From Ruminococcus sp. YRD2003 (GTDB lineage: Bacteria > Bacillota > Clostridia > Oscillospirales > Ruminococcaceae): DNA of 64,000 nt. The stretch's first letter is position 1, and every line of letters starts with the position of its first letter. The position numbers and the translations under genes are program-made. Positions 1 through 7,457 of this stretch are shown in pieces. The stretch covers positions 121,978 through 185,977 of the forward strand of contig FNZT01000008.1 of assembly GCA_900109435.1 (NCBI GenBank), given 5' to 3'. The notes beneath the pieces are model-generated. The model was not told where the DNA came from. It saw only the letters and a list, made by a program, of their open reading frames with translations, and searched no databases.

Positions 1-109
1 ATGTCAATATATTTCTATAGCAATTCGCAGAAATCTTATAAACACAATACAAAAGTTGAACACTGTTGCGCTAAAAGTGTTGTCAAATGCGGCACAGAAA
101 TCACTCCTG

Positions 110-907
110 TTAGATTTCAGGTTTCACTTCAAGCTTACAGCAATTCTTGAAAGCATCGCTGCCGATTGAAGTCAATGTGCTGGAAACAATTATTTCACCA
201 AGGCTGGAGCAAAACGCAAATGCCTCGTCACCAATTACCCTGACACTTTCCGGTAGTGTGACCTTTGTTAGATCATAGCACATATAAAATGCTCTGCTGC
301 CAATTTCCTGAACGCCGTCCGGGACTGTATATTCAGCGGCTTTATGCTCACTTGGAAAGCGTATAAGCTTTTTGCATTTTTTATCAAAAAGCACTACGTC
401 AACAGAGGTAAAAAACTTGTTCTTTTCATCGATAGTAATGCTCTTCAACGAGGAAAGATCCAATGCCCCCGGACATATATCCGCAACACTGGAGGGGATA
501 ATGACTTTCTCAGCAAAACCAATGCTTTTTATTCCCACAACGCCCTTTGGAATGTCAATCTCCTTGCGGTTGTGGACTGAACCGCAGAAATAACCGCGTT
601 TAATGTTATAAACCCTGTCATTATATTTTATGTTCTTATTGCTTCCGATAATTTCATACTTGCTGAAAAGCTCCGGCGAGCGCATACCGTCAGTCATTCC
701 CTCATATTTATATCTGGCAGCATCGTTATTCTTTATGCCGGAGATAACATCCGAAAGCTCAGACTCTTTTTCCTCGCTAAGCTCCGGAAGATAGTGGTAC
801 AGTTTATTTGTAATCAGCTCATTTACAGTCAGATAGTATCCACGGCACTCCTCGTCAATGTTGACTACATAGGATACACAACGTGGTGCGAGATCGAATC
901 TATGCAT
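110..907 (-). CDS. BspA/LRR_5-like leucine-rich repeat protein, N-terminus uncertain
   Basis: The C-terminal half shows LRR_5 repeats of the kind ending in 'IGSRAFYMC' and 'IGDEAFAFCSSL', typical of BspA-like proteins. The N-terminal 100 residues match no family I recognise. No signal peptide or membrane segment is visible, so it is probably cytoplasmic. The frame stays open upstream to a start at 1018, but the stretch 914-1018 is antisense to a clear GNAT remnant, so codons upstream of the Met at 905-907 are probably not original. No convincing ribosome binding site precedes either start. The gene may have lost its true 5' end in a rearrangement. LRR identity is fairly sure; expression is doubtful. 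Confidence 0.55.
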   Translation of the reverse strand: MHRFDLAPRCVSYVVNIDEECRGYYLTVNELITNKLYHYLPELSEEKESELSDVISGIKNNDAARYKYEGMTDGMRSPELFSKYEIIGSNKNIKYNDRVYNIKRGYFCGSVHNRKEIDIPKGVVGIKSIGFAEKVIIPSSVADICPGALDLSSLKSITIDEKNKFFTSVDVVLFDKKCKKLIRFPSEHKAAEYTVPDGVQEIGSRAFYMCYDLTKVTLPESVRVIGDEAFAFCSSLGEIIVSSTLTSIGSDAFKNCCKLEVKPEI

Positions 908-913
908 CCGTAG

Positions 914-1309
914 ATCACGGTCTGGGAGACTGTTACGCCCTATTTTGAAAAACGTAATATCCATCTCTATGTGAACCGCTGCGGATTCCATATCGTTGAG
1001 TATTTCAATGACCATCACTGTGCGCCGGATGATAAAGACGGTGAATTATTTGATATGTTCCGCTTTGAAAGAATTCTGCCGTCCACACCTGAATCCATAC
1101 AGGCACAGATCAGGCGCATTACATATTATGAGGATATGATGCAGCAGGCAGAAAGCGGTTCCGTTTATCAGCTGAAAGCATTATCCGAGTATTACAGCAG
1201 CGACGCATGGAAACGAGACTATGCAGCCGATGAAGCCGGACTGCTCCCGAAAGACCTGAAACGCGGTGTTCTTTCTGAAGATGGTATCTATGCTCTGCCG
1301 GAAGAGTAA
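914..1309 (+). pseudogene. 5'-truncated GNAT acetyltransferase with C-terminal DUF4298-like segment
   Basis: The frame after an in-frame TAG at 911-913 reads '[20 protein letters not shown]', the typical end of a GNAT acetyltransferase core, through '[11 protein letters not shown]'. A DUF4298-like helical region follows, with 'RITYYEDMM' and '[17 protein letters not shown]'. The acetyl-CoA-binding half is absent, so only about 130 codons remain. A Met at 971 could start a 112-aa product, but no ribosome binding site is visible. The 5' break coincides with the head of the oppositely oriented LRR gene, indicating a recombination junction near 908-914. Loss of the N-terminal half is read directly; the family names are from motif memory. 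Confidence 0.6.
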
Positions 1310-1347
1310 ATGATGGAATACTTGGAATTAGATGTAATAAACAAAAA

Positions 1348-1393
1348 GGGCTGCTGATACCGTGTGAACAATATCACGCGATACCAGCAGTCC
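1348..1393 (+). terminator. Imperfect 19-bp hairpin followed by T-rich tract
   Basis: The arm starting GGGCTGCTGATACC pairs with GGTATCGCG-type sequence ending CAGCAGTCC across an 8-nt loop, with two mismatches, and is followed by TTATTATTATATTTA. It would terminate transcription leaving the GNAT/DUF4298 remnant. Confidence 0.6.
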
Positions 1394-1630
1394 TTATTAT
1401 TATATTTACTTTTCCACGCTGACAATCACTCCGGACTTGAAACGGATTTCAAGAATGTATATCATATGACTTTATAACCGCCAGTTTCTGATACTTTGGA
1501 AGAACTACAATTGATATTGCTGACAGGCAGCACCACGCTTGATTCCAAAGTATACGGAGCTTCCGAACATGGACGCTGAAAACAAATCAGCATTTTGTTA
1601 AGCAGGATGGTAAATGGCTTTTGACAGATA
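1394..1630. other. Intergenic stretch with no supportable gene
   Basis: About 240 bases lie between the terminator and the operator cluster. A short frame around 1500-1580 reads 'ELQLILLTGSTTLDS', which could be a decayed coding remnant, but it has no start, no ribosome binding site and no family I recognise. Confidence 0.3.
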
Positions 1631-1631
1631 A

Positions 1632-1737
1632 GTAACCATTTCGCACAAACCGTTACCTAAGTAACCATTCCAAAGGAACTGCCCATTGTTTTTTCGGGAG
1701 TTATCTGCTAAAATAGAATTAACGGAACGACAGTTAC
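1632..1737. promoter_or_regulatory. Cluster of GTAACC/GTTACC half sites, probable operator region
   Basis: Four copies of GTAACC or GTTACC occur at 1632, 1652, 1661 and 1733. Those at 1652-1665 form the inverted repeat GTTAC-CTAA-GTAAC, and the last lies just downstream of the flavodoxin -10 box. The same pentamers, in the arrangement GTAAC-CACA-GTTAC, overlap the promoter of the TetR gene at 3164-3177. Shared half sites suggest one regulator, most simply the encoded TetR protein, acting on both promoters. That assignment is inference. Confidence 0.5.
1686..1714 (+). promoter_or_regulatory. Sigma-A-type promoter for flavodoxin/aldo-keto reductase operon
   Basis: TTGTTT (1686-1691) and TAAAAT (1709-1714) are separated by exactly 17 bases, 46 bases upstream of the flavodoxin start. 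A GTTACC half site follows at 1733. Confidence 0.55.
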
Positions 1738-1760
1738 CTAAAACCAAGGGAGGAACTACT

Positions 1761-2267
1761 ATGAACACTATCGTTATTTTCTTTTCAAGAGCCGATGAGA
1801 ACTACTTCGGCGGTTCTATGAAGTATGTAGAGGTCGGCAACACCGAGATCGCAGTCGGACATATTACGGAGCTTACAGGCTTTGACAGCTTCAAGCTCGA
1901 AATGGTGCAGCCCTATTCCGCAGACTACATGACCTGCATCGAAGAAGCAAAGGCACATCTCAGAGAAAACGCACGTCCTGAGCTGAAAGATATGCCCGAT
2001 GTAACACACTACAACAATATCATTCTTGCTTATCCGAACTACTGGGAAACTGCTCCCATGGCGGTGTTCACGTTCCTTGAAAGCACCGATCTTTCGGGCA
2101 AGACAATCTATCCGCTCTGCACCAACGAGGGCAGCGGACTCGGCAAGAGCGTTTCGGATATAAAGAAGTACGCAAATGTCGGTGAGGGACTTTCCCTGAC
2201 CGGCAGTGGAGTTAAAAATGCAAAGCCGCAGATCGAAAAGTGGCTTAAAAATAACGGACTTATCTGA
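1761..2267 (+). CDS. Flavodoxin-family protein
   Basis: This 168-aa cytoplasmic protein begins 'MNTIVIFFSRADENYF', the beta-1/phosphate-loop region of Flavodoxin_4-type proteins, and keeps the typical 'IILAYPNYWETAPMAVFTFLE' and 'TNEGSGLGKS' blocks around the FMN pocket. The ATG at 1761 is chosen because GGGAGG lies 8 bases upstream; the upstream Met at 1686 sits in promoter sequence. It lies 12 bases before the aldo-keto reductase, so the two are cotranscribed and could act in NAD(P)H-linked carbonyl or quinone detoxification (inference). A secreted lipoprotein paralogue lies at 4391. Confidence 0.88.
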   Translation: MNTIVIFFSRADENYFGGSMKYVEVGNTEIAVGHITELTGFDSFKLEMVQPYSADYMTCIEEAKAHLRENARPELKDMPDVTHYNNIILAYPNYWETAPMAVFTFLESTDLSGKTIYPLCTNEGSGLGKSVSDIKKYANVGEGLSLTGSGVKNAKPQIEKWLKNNGLI

Positions 2268-2279
2268 GGAGGTATTACT

Positions 2280-3131
2280 ATGCAGACTTACATCACTTTG
2301 AATGACGGTACGAAGATCCCGCAGTTCGGACTTGGCGTTTATCAGGTCCCCGAGGGTGAAGCAACATACAACGCAGTGCTTGATGCACTGAAAATGGGTG
2401 TCCGCCACATCGACACGGCTCACGCTTATCAGAACGAGAGAAGCGTCGGCAAGGCTGTGAAGGACAGCGGTGTTCCCCGTGAGGAAGTGTGGATCACAAC
2501 AAAGCTCTGGCCCCACGAATACGGTGAGGGCAAGACTTCCACAGCTATCGACAAGATGCTTGAAAGGCTCGGCACGGACTACATTGATCTTCTTCTCCTG
2601 CATCAGCAGTTCGGTGATTATCTCGGTGCGTGGAAGGACATGGAAAAGGCTGTGAAAGCAGGCAAGGTGAAGTCGATCGGTATCAGCAATTTTGAAAGCG
2701 AACGCCTTGAGGAACTCTGCGAAGCTGCCACGATCAAGCCGTCTGTGCTGCAAGTGGAGTGCCACCCTTACTATCAGCAGAACGCACTGAAAAAGCGTAT
2801 CGAGAAGTACGGCACAGTTATCGAAAGCTGGTATCCCATCGGTCACGGTGACAAGGGACTTATCAATGAGAACGTGTTCACGAAACTGGCTCAGAAATAC
2901 GGCAAGAGCAACGTGCAGATCATCTTGCGCTGGCATATCCAGGAAGGAACTATTGTATTTCCGAGAACTACAAATCCGCAGCACATGAAGGAGAATTTCG
3001 AGATATTCGACTGTGAGCTGACAGCCGATGAAATGGCTGAGATCAGAGCACTGGACTGCGGAAAGCGCTTCTTCAATATGACGCTTGAACAGCAGGAAGC
3101 AAACCTCGGAGCGTGGCATCCTGCGGACTAA
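2280..3131 (+). CDS. Aldo/keto reductase
   Basis: This 283-aa protein is a NAD(P)H-dependent reductase of aldehydes or ketones with the TIM-barrel AKR fold. The catalytic tetrad is visible: Asp45 and Tyr50 in 'HIDTAHAYQNE', Lys75 in 'TTKLW' and His108 in 'LLLLHQ'. The cofactor motif 'SIGISNF' and the late 'FPRTTNPQH' block, in place of the usual IPKS-type cofactor loop, are also present. Length is normal. The ATG follows AGGAGG by 7 bases, 12 bases after the flavodoxin stop. The substrate cannot be read from sequence. Confidence 0.93.
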   Translation: MQTYITLNDGTKIPQFGLGVYQVPEGEATYNAVLDALKMGVRHIDTAHAYQNERSVGKAVKDSGVPREEVWITTKLWPHEYGEGKTSTAIDKMLERLGTDYIDLLLLHQQFGDYLGAWKDMEKAVKAGKVKSIGISNFESERLEELCEAATIKPSVLQVECHPYYQQNALKKRIEKYGTVIESWYPIGHGDKGLINENVFTKLAQKYGKSNVQIILRWHIQEGTIVFPRTTNPQHMKENFEIFDCELTADEMAEIRALDCGKRFFNMTLEQQEANLGAWHPAD

Positions 3132-3134
3132 GGC

Positions 3135-3163
3135 TTGAAAGAAAAGGCACTCTGTGGTATAAT
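3135..3163 (+). promoter_or_regulatory. Promoter of the TetR-family gene
   Basis: TTGAAA (3135-3140) and a consensus TATAAT (3158-3163) are 17 bases apart. The -10 box directly abuts the GTAAC-N4-GTTAC palindrome. Confidence 0.75.
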
Positions 3164-3177
3164 GTAACCACAGTTAC
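3164..3177. promoter_or_regulatory. Palindromic operator GTAACCACAGTTAC
   Basis: The arms GTAAC and GTTAC are perfect inverted repeats with a 4-base spacer, placed between the -10 box and the expected transcription start. This is a classic position for autorepression by a TetR regulator. Related half sites precede the flavodoxin gene. Confidence 0.6.
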
Positions 3178-3206
3178 TTTACCATAGAATGTATAGGAGG
3201 ACTATT

Positions 3207-3788
3207 ATGATACTGACAGGCAGTGAAGATCTGAGAGTTCGCAGGACGATAGATTCTATAAAGAGCGTATTCGAGCAGATGATATGCGAAATGGATTACG
3301 GCAAGATCAGGGTGACGGAACTTTGCAGCCGTGCCATGATAAACAAGAAACCATTTTATGTCTACTACCCCACTCTTGACGATCTGCTTGCCGAGATACA
3401 GACGGAGTATTCTGCGGAATACATCGAGCGTATCAAGGACTACAAGCTGCCTGATGAGCTTGACAAGGTAAACCGTGAATTCTTCCTTTTTTCAGAGGAA
3501 AAGGGACTTGCCTATGAGAAGATCACCTGCGCAGGCAATGAGTCCTACCACTATATCCGCAGCGGTATGATAAAAAAGGTCACTACCGCAGGCTGGAGCA
3601 CTTCAAAAAAATACGGCGCGCTTCCAGAATATCAGCAGACCATGCTGATGAACTTCGTCAATAATTCTGTTCTCGGCATTTACAGGCAGTGGATAGAAGA
3701 AGGCAAACAACAGTCAGTTGAGGAGATCATCGAGACCACAAACAGGCTTGTGCTTGGCGGTGTGAAAGGATTTTTCAGACAGGAGTAA
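3207..3788 (+). CDS. TetR/AcrR-family transcriptional regulator
   Basis: A 193-aa protein with an N-terminal helix-turn-helix typical of TetR proteins ('RVTELCSRAMINKKPFYVYY', a variant of the usual TFYRHF helix) and a helical ligand-binding domain. The ATG at 3207 is preceded by AGGAGG 7 bases upstream; the ATG at 3189 lacks a site. Its promoter contains a palindromic operator, implying autoregulation. It lies between the flavodoxin/reductase operon and the acetyltransferase, with only 5 bases before the latter. It probably controls this whole neighbourhood in response to an unknown small molecule (inference). Confidence 0.85.
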   Translation: MILTGSEDLRVRRTIDSIKSVFEQMICEMDYGKIRVTELCSRAMINKKPFYVYYPTLDDLLAEIQTEYSAEYIERIKDYKLPDELDKVNREFFLFSEEKGLAYEKITCAGNESYHYIRSGMIKKVTTAGWSTSKKYGALPEYQQTMLMNFVNNSVLGIYRQWIEEGKQQSVEEIIETTNRLVLGGVKGFFRQE

Positions 3789-3793
3789 AAAAT

Positions 3794-4378
3794 ATGGAAT
3801 ACGAAAACGGCTATGTATATGAACTTATGGACAAGGGCGGTCCGACTAAAGTGACTGAGCCTTACTTCAAGGAAGCAGTTGATGAAATGATGCGGGCGAG
3901 AACGCTGTGCGCAAAGGCAAATGCAGTTCTTCCCGATGATCCGTCCTATGTGGGCTATCTGGAGGAGCTGTTCGGTCGCAAGCTCGACGATGTCAGGATA
4001 CTCACACCGTTCACCTGTGATTTCGGAAACCGCGTGACATTCGGAAAGGGTGTATTTATCAATCACTCTGCGATTCTTTCAGCGTCGGGCGGTATCGAGT
4101 TTGAGGACGGTGTTATGGCTGCTCCGGGGCTGCGTATCGCAACGATAAATCACGATATGTACGACCGCCACACCACCTACACCTATGGCAAGGTGCTTGT
4201 GAAAAAGAATGCCTAGCTCGGTATGGGCTGTACGATCTGTCCCGGCGTGACTATCGGAAAATACGCTGTTGTTGCGGCAGGGGCAGTTGTCACAAAGGAC
4301 GTTCCCGATTATGCGGTAGTCGGCGGTGTACCTGCAAAGGTCATCAAGAGGCTTGATCCTGAGCAGATGAAAGACTGA
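3794..4378 (+). pseudogene. Maltose/galactoside O-acetyltransferase-like gene with internal amber codon
   Basis: The frame encodes a left-handed beta-helix acetyltransferase: an N-terminal Mac-type region, 'FTCDFGNRVTFGKGVFINH' hexapeptide turns, the catalytic-region His in 'IATINHDMYD', and the end '[13 protein letters not shown]'. Codon 141 (4214-4216) is TAG, exactly where relatives usually have Trp in 'KNAWLG', consistent with a single TGG to TAG change. The frame then continues intact for 53 codons to TGA at 4376-4378. Without readthrough the product is 140 aa and loses its last coils. A sequencing error or a recent nonsense mutation are both possible. It follows the TetR gene by 5 bases. 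Confidence 0.8.
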
Positions 4379-4390
4379 GGAGTGATATGT

Positions 4391-5149
4391 ATGAAGCATA
4401 AGATAGCAGTTATTTTATCTGCACTGTTCATGGCTCTGACCATGACTGCCTGCGGCAGCGGAGAGCCTGCATCTGCTCCGAGCGTTGCTGACAGCGACAA
4501 GGCAGCAGTGCAGGAAAAGCTGACCAAACAGGACAGCAAAACCGATGAAACAAAAGCCGATGATAAGCAGTCCGATAACAGCACTGTTACAACTCAGACT
4601 GAGACAGAAGCTCCGACAGACAGTGACGGCAAAAATATCCTTGTTGCATACTTTTCCCGTGCCGATGAGAATTACAATGTCGGTACGATAGACAAGGGCA
4701 ATACACAGATCGTTGCAGAGTATATCGCAGATGAGGTCGGTGCGGACAGCTTTCATATCGAGACAGTCACGCCCTATCCTACGGACTATGATGACTGCTG
4801 CGATGTTGCAAAGCAGGAGCTTGCTGACAAAGCACGTCCCGAACTGAGCAGAACTGTTGATAATATGGAGCAATATGACATTGTATTCCTCGGCTACCCG
4901 ATTTGGTGGGGCGATATGCCGATGGCAGTTTATACCTTTATGGACAGCTATGACTTTTCCGACAAGGTGGTTATCCCGTTCAACACCCATGAAGGCAGCG
5001 GTGAATCGGGAACATACTCTGCTATTGCAAGCTATCTGCCGGATGCTCAGGTACTTGACGGTATGGCAATACAGGGGCAGACGGCGCAGGAGTTCAGTTC
5101 CGATACACAGCAGTCTGTCAGTGACTGGCTTGACGGACTGGGATTCTGA
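4391..5149 (+). CDS. Flavodoxin-domain lipoprotein
   Basis: This 252-aa protein starts with a lipoprotein signal peptide ending in 'LTMTAC' (Cys20), followed by a charged Ser/Thr-rich linker to about residue 75. A flavodoxin domain follows: 'NILVAYFSRADENY', 'IVFLGYPIWWGDMPMAVYTF' and 'PFNTHEGSG'. The ATG at 4391 has AGGAG 8 bases upstream; a GTG at 4382 is less likely. An FMN protein anchored outside the membrane suggests extracytoplasmic electron transfer. It is a paralogue of the cytoplasmic flavodoxin at 1761. A decayed DUF4405 membrane gene starts one base after its stop. Confidence 0.88.
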   Translation: MKHKIAVILSALFMALTMTACGSGEPASAPSVADSDKAAVQEKLTKQDSKTDETKADDKQSDNSTVTTQTETEAPTDSDGKNILVAYFSRADENYNVGTIDKGNTQIVAEYIADEVGADSFHIETVTPYPTDYDDCCDVAKQELADKARPELSRTVDNMEQYDIVFLGYPIWWGDMPMAVYTFMDSYDFSDKVVIPFNTHEGSGESGTYSAIASYLPDAQVLDGMAIQGQTAQEFSSDTQQSVSDWLDGLGF

Positions 5150-5150
5150 C

Positions 5151-5335
5151 ATGAAGATGAAGATAAAACAGCCGCTGACATACTGATGACAGCAGCTTTG
5201 CCTGTACTCATGTGCTATTCTATTTGGAGAAACGGCACATGAAGTGATCGGCATTGCTATGTTCTGTTTGTTCATTTTACACCATATCCTGAATTTCGGC
5301 TGGATAAAAACTCTGTTCAAGGGCAAGTATGACCT
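5151..5335 (+). pseudogene. Frameshifted, truncated DUF4405-like membrane protein
   Basis: From ATG 5151 the frame reads 'MKMKIKQPLTY' and stops at once. The following bases in other frames read '[13 protein letters not shown]' and then '[22 protein letters not shown]' broken only by frame changes, the N-terminal pattern of DUF4405 proteins with conserved membrane His residues. Homology fades after 'LFKGKYD' near 5335, where a terminator-like hairpin begins. At least one frameshift plus an internal deletion and loss of the 3' part are needed. DUF4405 proteins are plausible haem membrane partners of flavodoxin-like proteins, which would fit the preceding gene (inference). Confidence 0.55.
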
Positions 5336-5348
5336 CTGTCGTATTGTG

Positions 5349-5396
5349 AATCCCCCGCATCATTGGAAAGCAGTGTTTTCTTTGATGAGGGGGATT
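5349..5396 (+). terminator. Terminator hairpin AATCCCCC...GGGGGATTTTT
   Basis: A 14-bp stem with one mismatch (AATCCCCCGCATCA with TGATGAGGGGGATT) is followed by TTTTTG. It ends the operon of the flavodoxin lipoprotein and the DUF4405 remnant. Confidence 0.7.
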
Positions 5397-5419
5397 TTTG
5401 CATATATGCGTAAAATAGG

Positions 5420-5448
5420 TTGCTTTTTCAGGTTTTCTATTGTATAAT
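5420..5448 (+). promoter_or_regulatory. Promoter upstream of GIY-YIG gene
   Basis: TTGCTT (5420-5425) and TATAAT (5443-5448) lie 17 bases apart. The gene starts 187 bases downstream of the -10 box, so the leader is long; it contains a small GCAGC/GCTGC hairpin near 5470 and nothing else I can name. Confidence 0.6.
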
Positions 5449-5634
5449 AGAGGTAAAAGATACATCAATGCAGCGATTTTGCTGCCAAAAAAACATTCGA
5501 TTATTGTGCTGCAAATAGCCTATTTTACCGATATAGTATGATTATTAGAATTTTTCAGTCAACAAAATCGGCACCAAGCACGTTGAGTGCGTGGTATTGA
5601 TGTCAAAATCCTTTGAAGATGAAAGGAATTGATT

Positions 5635-6321
5635 ATGGCAAAAGGCATTATTTATATTATGGAAACTGTTGTTCCAGGACTGATTAAAATTGGTAAAACA
5701 GCTTCTAATCAATTTGAAAATAGGATGTATAACCTCGAACGAAACGGCTACAACAATGTTGTCGGATTAAAGCGGCGCTTTGCAATTGAAGTTGATGAAT
5801 ATGATGAAAAGGAAACCTTGCTTCACAGTTTGTTCGATAAAAGCCGCCTGCAAAATTCAGAATTATTCGCTGTTGACGTTGATTTGGTGATACAGCTTCT
5901 TACTTCTTTTGAGGGAAAACAAGTATATCCAGAAGATGTAACAAAAGCAGAGGTATTTGCTGAGGCTACTGAAAATAGACAAGAGAATATAGGGATGGCA
6001 CTGATTCCTGATGGCATATATATTATGAAAGAAAATCGCCGTAGATTTGGCACTATTACAGCTAAAATGCGTGTTGAAAACGGTAAATTTATTGTTTTAA
6101 AAGGTAGTATATGTGCTCCTGTTACTGGCAATTGGTCACCTGCTGTTAGACGGGCTGCAATAATAGAAAACAATACTTTAATGGAAGACGTTGAATGCGA
6201 CTCACCTTCAACCGCCGGTTGGATACCACTGGGAAAAGCAAACAATGGCTGGCTGGTGTGGAAAACTACATCCGGGAAACCAATTGATATGTTCAGAAAT
6301 CAAATAGTTCAAGATAACTGA
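5635..6321 (+). CDS. GIY-YIG (T5orf172-type) domain protein with DUF4357-like C-terminus
   Basis: A 228-aa protein. The N-terminus 'GIIYIMETVVPGLIKIGKT' is the GIY-YIG core of T5orf172/MUG113 proteins, followed by the conserved Arg/Leu helix and the Glu of 'QNSELFAV' (to about residue 85). The C-terminal half from 'IPDGIYIMK' to 'GWIPLGKANNGWLVWK' resembles DUF4357, common at the ends of such proteins. The ATG at 5635 has AAAGGA upstream. Proteins of this kind are putative nucleases found in accessory DNA and defence islands; no partner gene is visible here. It is AT-rich relative to the block after 7458. Confidence 0.8.
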   Translation: MAKGIIYIMETVVPGLIKIGKTASNQFENRMYNLERNGYNNVVGLKRRFAIEVDEYDEKETLLHSLFDKSRLQNSELFAVDVDLVIQLLTSFEGKQVYPEDVTKAEVFAEATENRQENIGMALIPDGIYIMKENRRRFGTITAKMRVENGKFIVLKGSICAPVTGNWSPAVRRAAIIENNTLMEDVECDSPSTAGWIPLGKANNGWLVWKTTSGKPIDMFRNQIVQDN

Positions 6322-6528
6322 ATAACTTCAAAATGAACCACTCGATTTAGGGGGCGTGAAACTGCTTTTTCCGATTTTCCAGTGTGTGGATTGAATGTCA
6401 TAGTGAAAGACAGCGTAAAATCGTAGAAAACAGACTTCCCAAAAGTTGCGATTCGGGTGATTGTAAAATAGGGTTGAGTGTGGGGAAAGGTTGTCGAAAA
6501 AAGTATAAAGAACAGGAGTCAGAAAAAA

Positions 6529-7062
6529 ATGCTTAGGCTTAGACCATTCAGAAAGAATGATGCAAAAACAATTATTACATGGACAAACAAAAAGGAAGAA
6601 TTCTATAAGTGGTCAGCCGGAATTCTGGGTGAATATCCTGTTACTGAAAAACGCTTGCTTGAAGCAACATCAGGCAGAGAAGATAACGACAGGTATTTTC
6701 CGTTTACTGCTTTTGATGAAAATGGGCTTGTCGGCTTCTTTACTGCAAGAGTACGTCCTGAAGAAGATGATAAAAAGCTCCGTTTCGGATATGTGATTGT
6801 CAATCCTTCAAAAAGAGGAACGGGCTATGGAAAACAGATGATTACGCTCGGTTTGAAATTTGCATTTGAGATATATGGAGCTGATTCTGTCAGCCTTGGT
6901 GTCTTTGAAAACAACAAGCAGGCATATTATTGCTATAAAAGCGTAGGATTTGAAGAAAACGGAGTGCGGGAGGAATATAATCTGTGTGGTGAAACATGGA
7001 TTGATATTGATTTGGAAATAAAAAAAGAGACATATTACGCAAAGGAAAAACAGCTTGACTGA
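6529..7062 (+). CDS. GNAT-family N-acetyltransferase
   Basis: A 177-aa protein with the RimJ/RimL-like start 'MLRLRPFRKNDAKTIITW' and the acetyl-CoA motif A 'VNPSKRGTGYGKQMI', ending with 'NKQAYYCYKSVGF'. The ATG at 6529 has AGGAG 10 bases upstream; a GTG at 6478 would add 17 residues without a site. It transfers an acetyl group from acetyl-CoA to an unknown amine, protein or small molecule. Its neighbours do not help. Upstream bases 6322-6528 hold no gene I can support. Confidence 0.87.
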   Translation: MLRLRPFRKNDAKTIITWTNKKEEFYKWSAGILGEYPVTEKRLLEATSGREDNDRYFPFTAFDENGLVGFFTARVRPEEDDKKLRFGYVIVNPSKRGTGYGKQMITLGLKFAFEIYGADSVSLGVFENNKQAYYCYKSVGFEENGVREEYNLCGETWIDIDLEIKKETYYAKEKQLD

Positions 7063-7100
7063 ATCACCAGTGATGCGGGGGTACAGAAAGGAACCGAAAA

Positions 7101-7415
7101 ATGGGTAAAAAGTTTCATCTGAATGGCTATAGATATTCCAGACCGAATACAAACCGCAATAAAGAGGGCAATATCGTTTTGATCAGTGCGTTCTCTGTCG
7201 GTCCCGCTGAGGTACACCAATGGGGCTTAAATGCCTACGGACAGCCGTACAGACTGGATGACTATATCGATGAGGACTCAAGAACTGAAAACATTATCTC
7301 AAGAAGCGAGCTGGTAGGAGAGCTTCAGAGGCTTATCAGCCGCTGTCAGTCGGAAGGGTTTCCAGACTGGGCAGCAGCTTATCAAAATGCGCTCCTCTGG
7401 CTGAATAACCACTGA
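7101..7415 (+). CDS. Small hypothetical protein (104 aa)
   Basis: A compact soluble protein with no signal peptide and no domain I recognise. It contains Arg/Asn-rich 'HLNGYRYSRPNTNRNKEGN' near the N-terminus, a Trp-rich centre ('HQWGLNAYGQPYRLDDYID') and a helical C-terminus with 'PDWAAAYQNALLWLNNH'. AAAGGA lies 9 bases before the ATG, and a terminator follows its stop by 8 bases, so it is probably a real gene. It is 38 bases after the GNAT gene and may be cotranscribed. Confidence 0.6.
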   Translation: MGKKFHLNGYRYSRPNTNRNKEGNIVLISAFSVGPAEVHQWGLNAYGQPYRLDDYIDEDSRTENIISRSELVGELQRLISRCQSEGFPDWAAAYQNALLWLNNH

Positions 7416-7422
7416 TACAAAT

Positions 7423-7452
7423 CCCCGCACCACCGAAATCGGTGATGCGGGG
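7423..7452. terminator. Bidirectional terminator between hypothetical gene and bioY
   Basis: CCCCGCACCACCG and CGGTGATGCGGGG pair around AAAT with one mismatch, followed by TGCTTTT. It lies between convergent genes and can serve both. Confidence 0.7.
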
Positions 7453-7457
7453 TGCTT

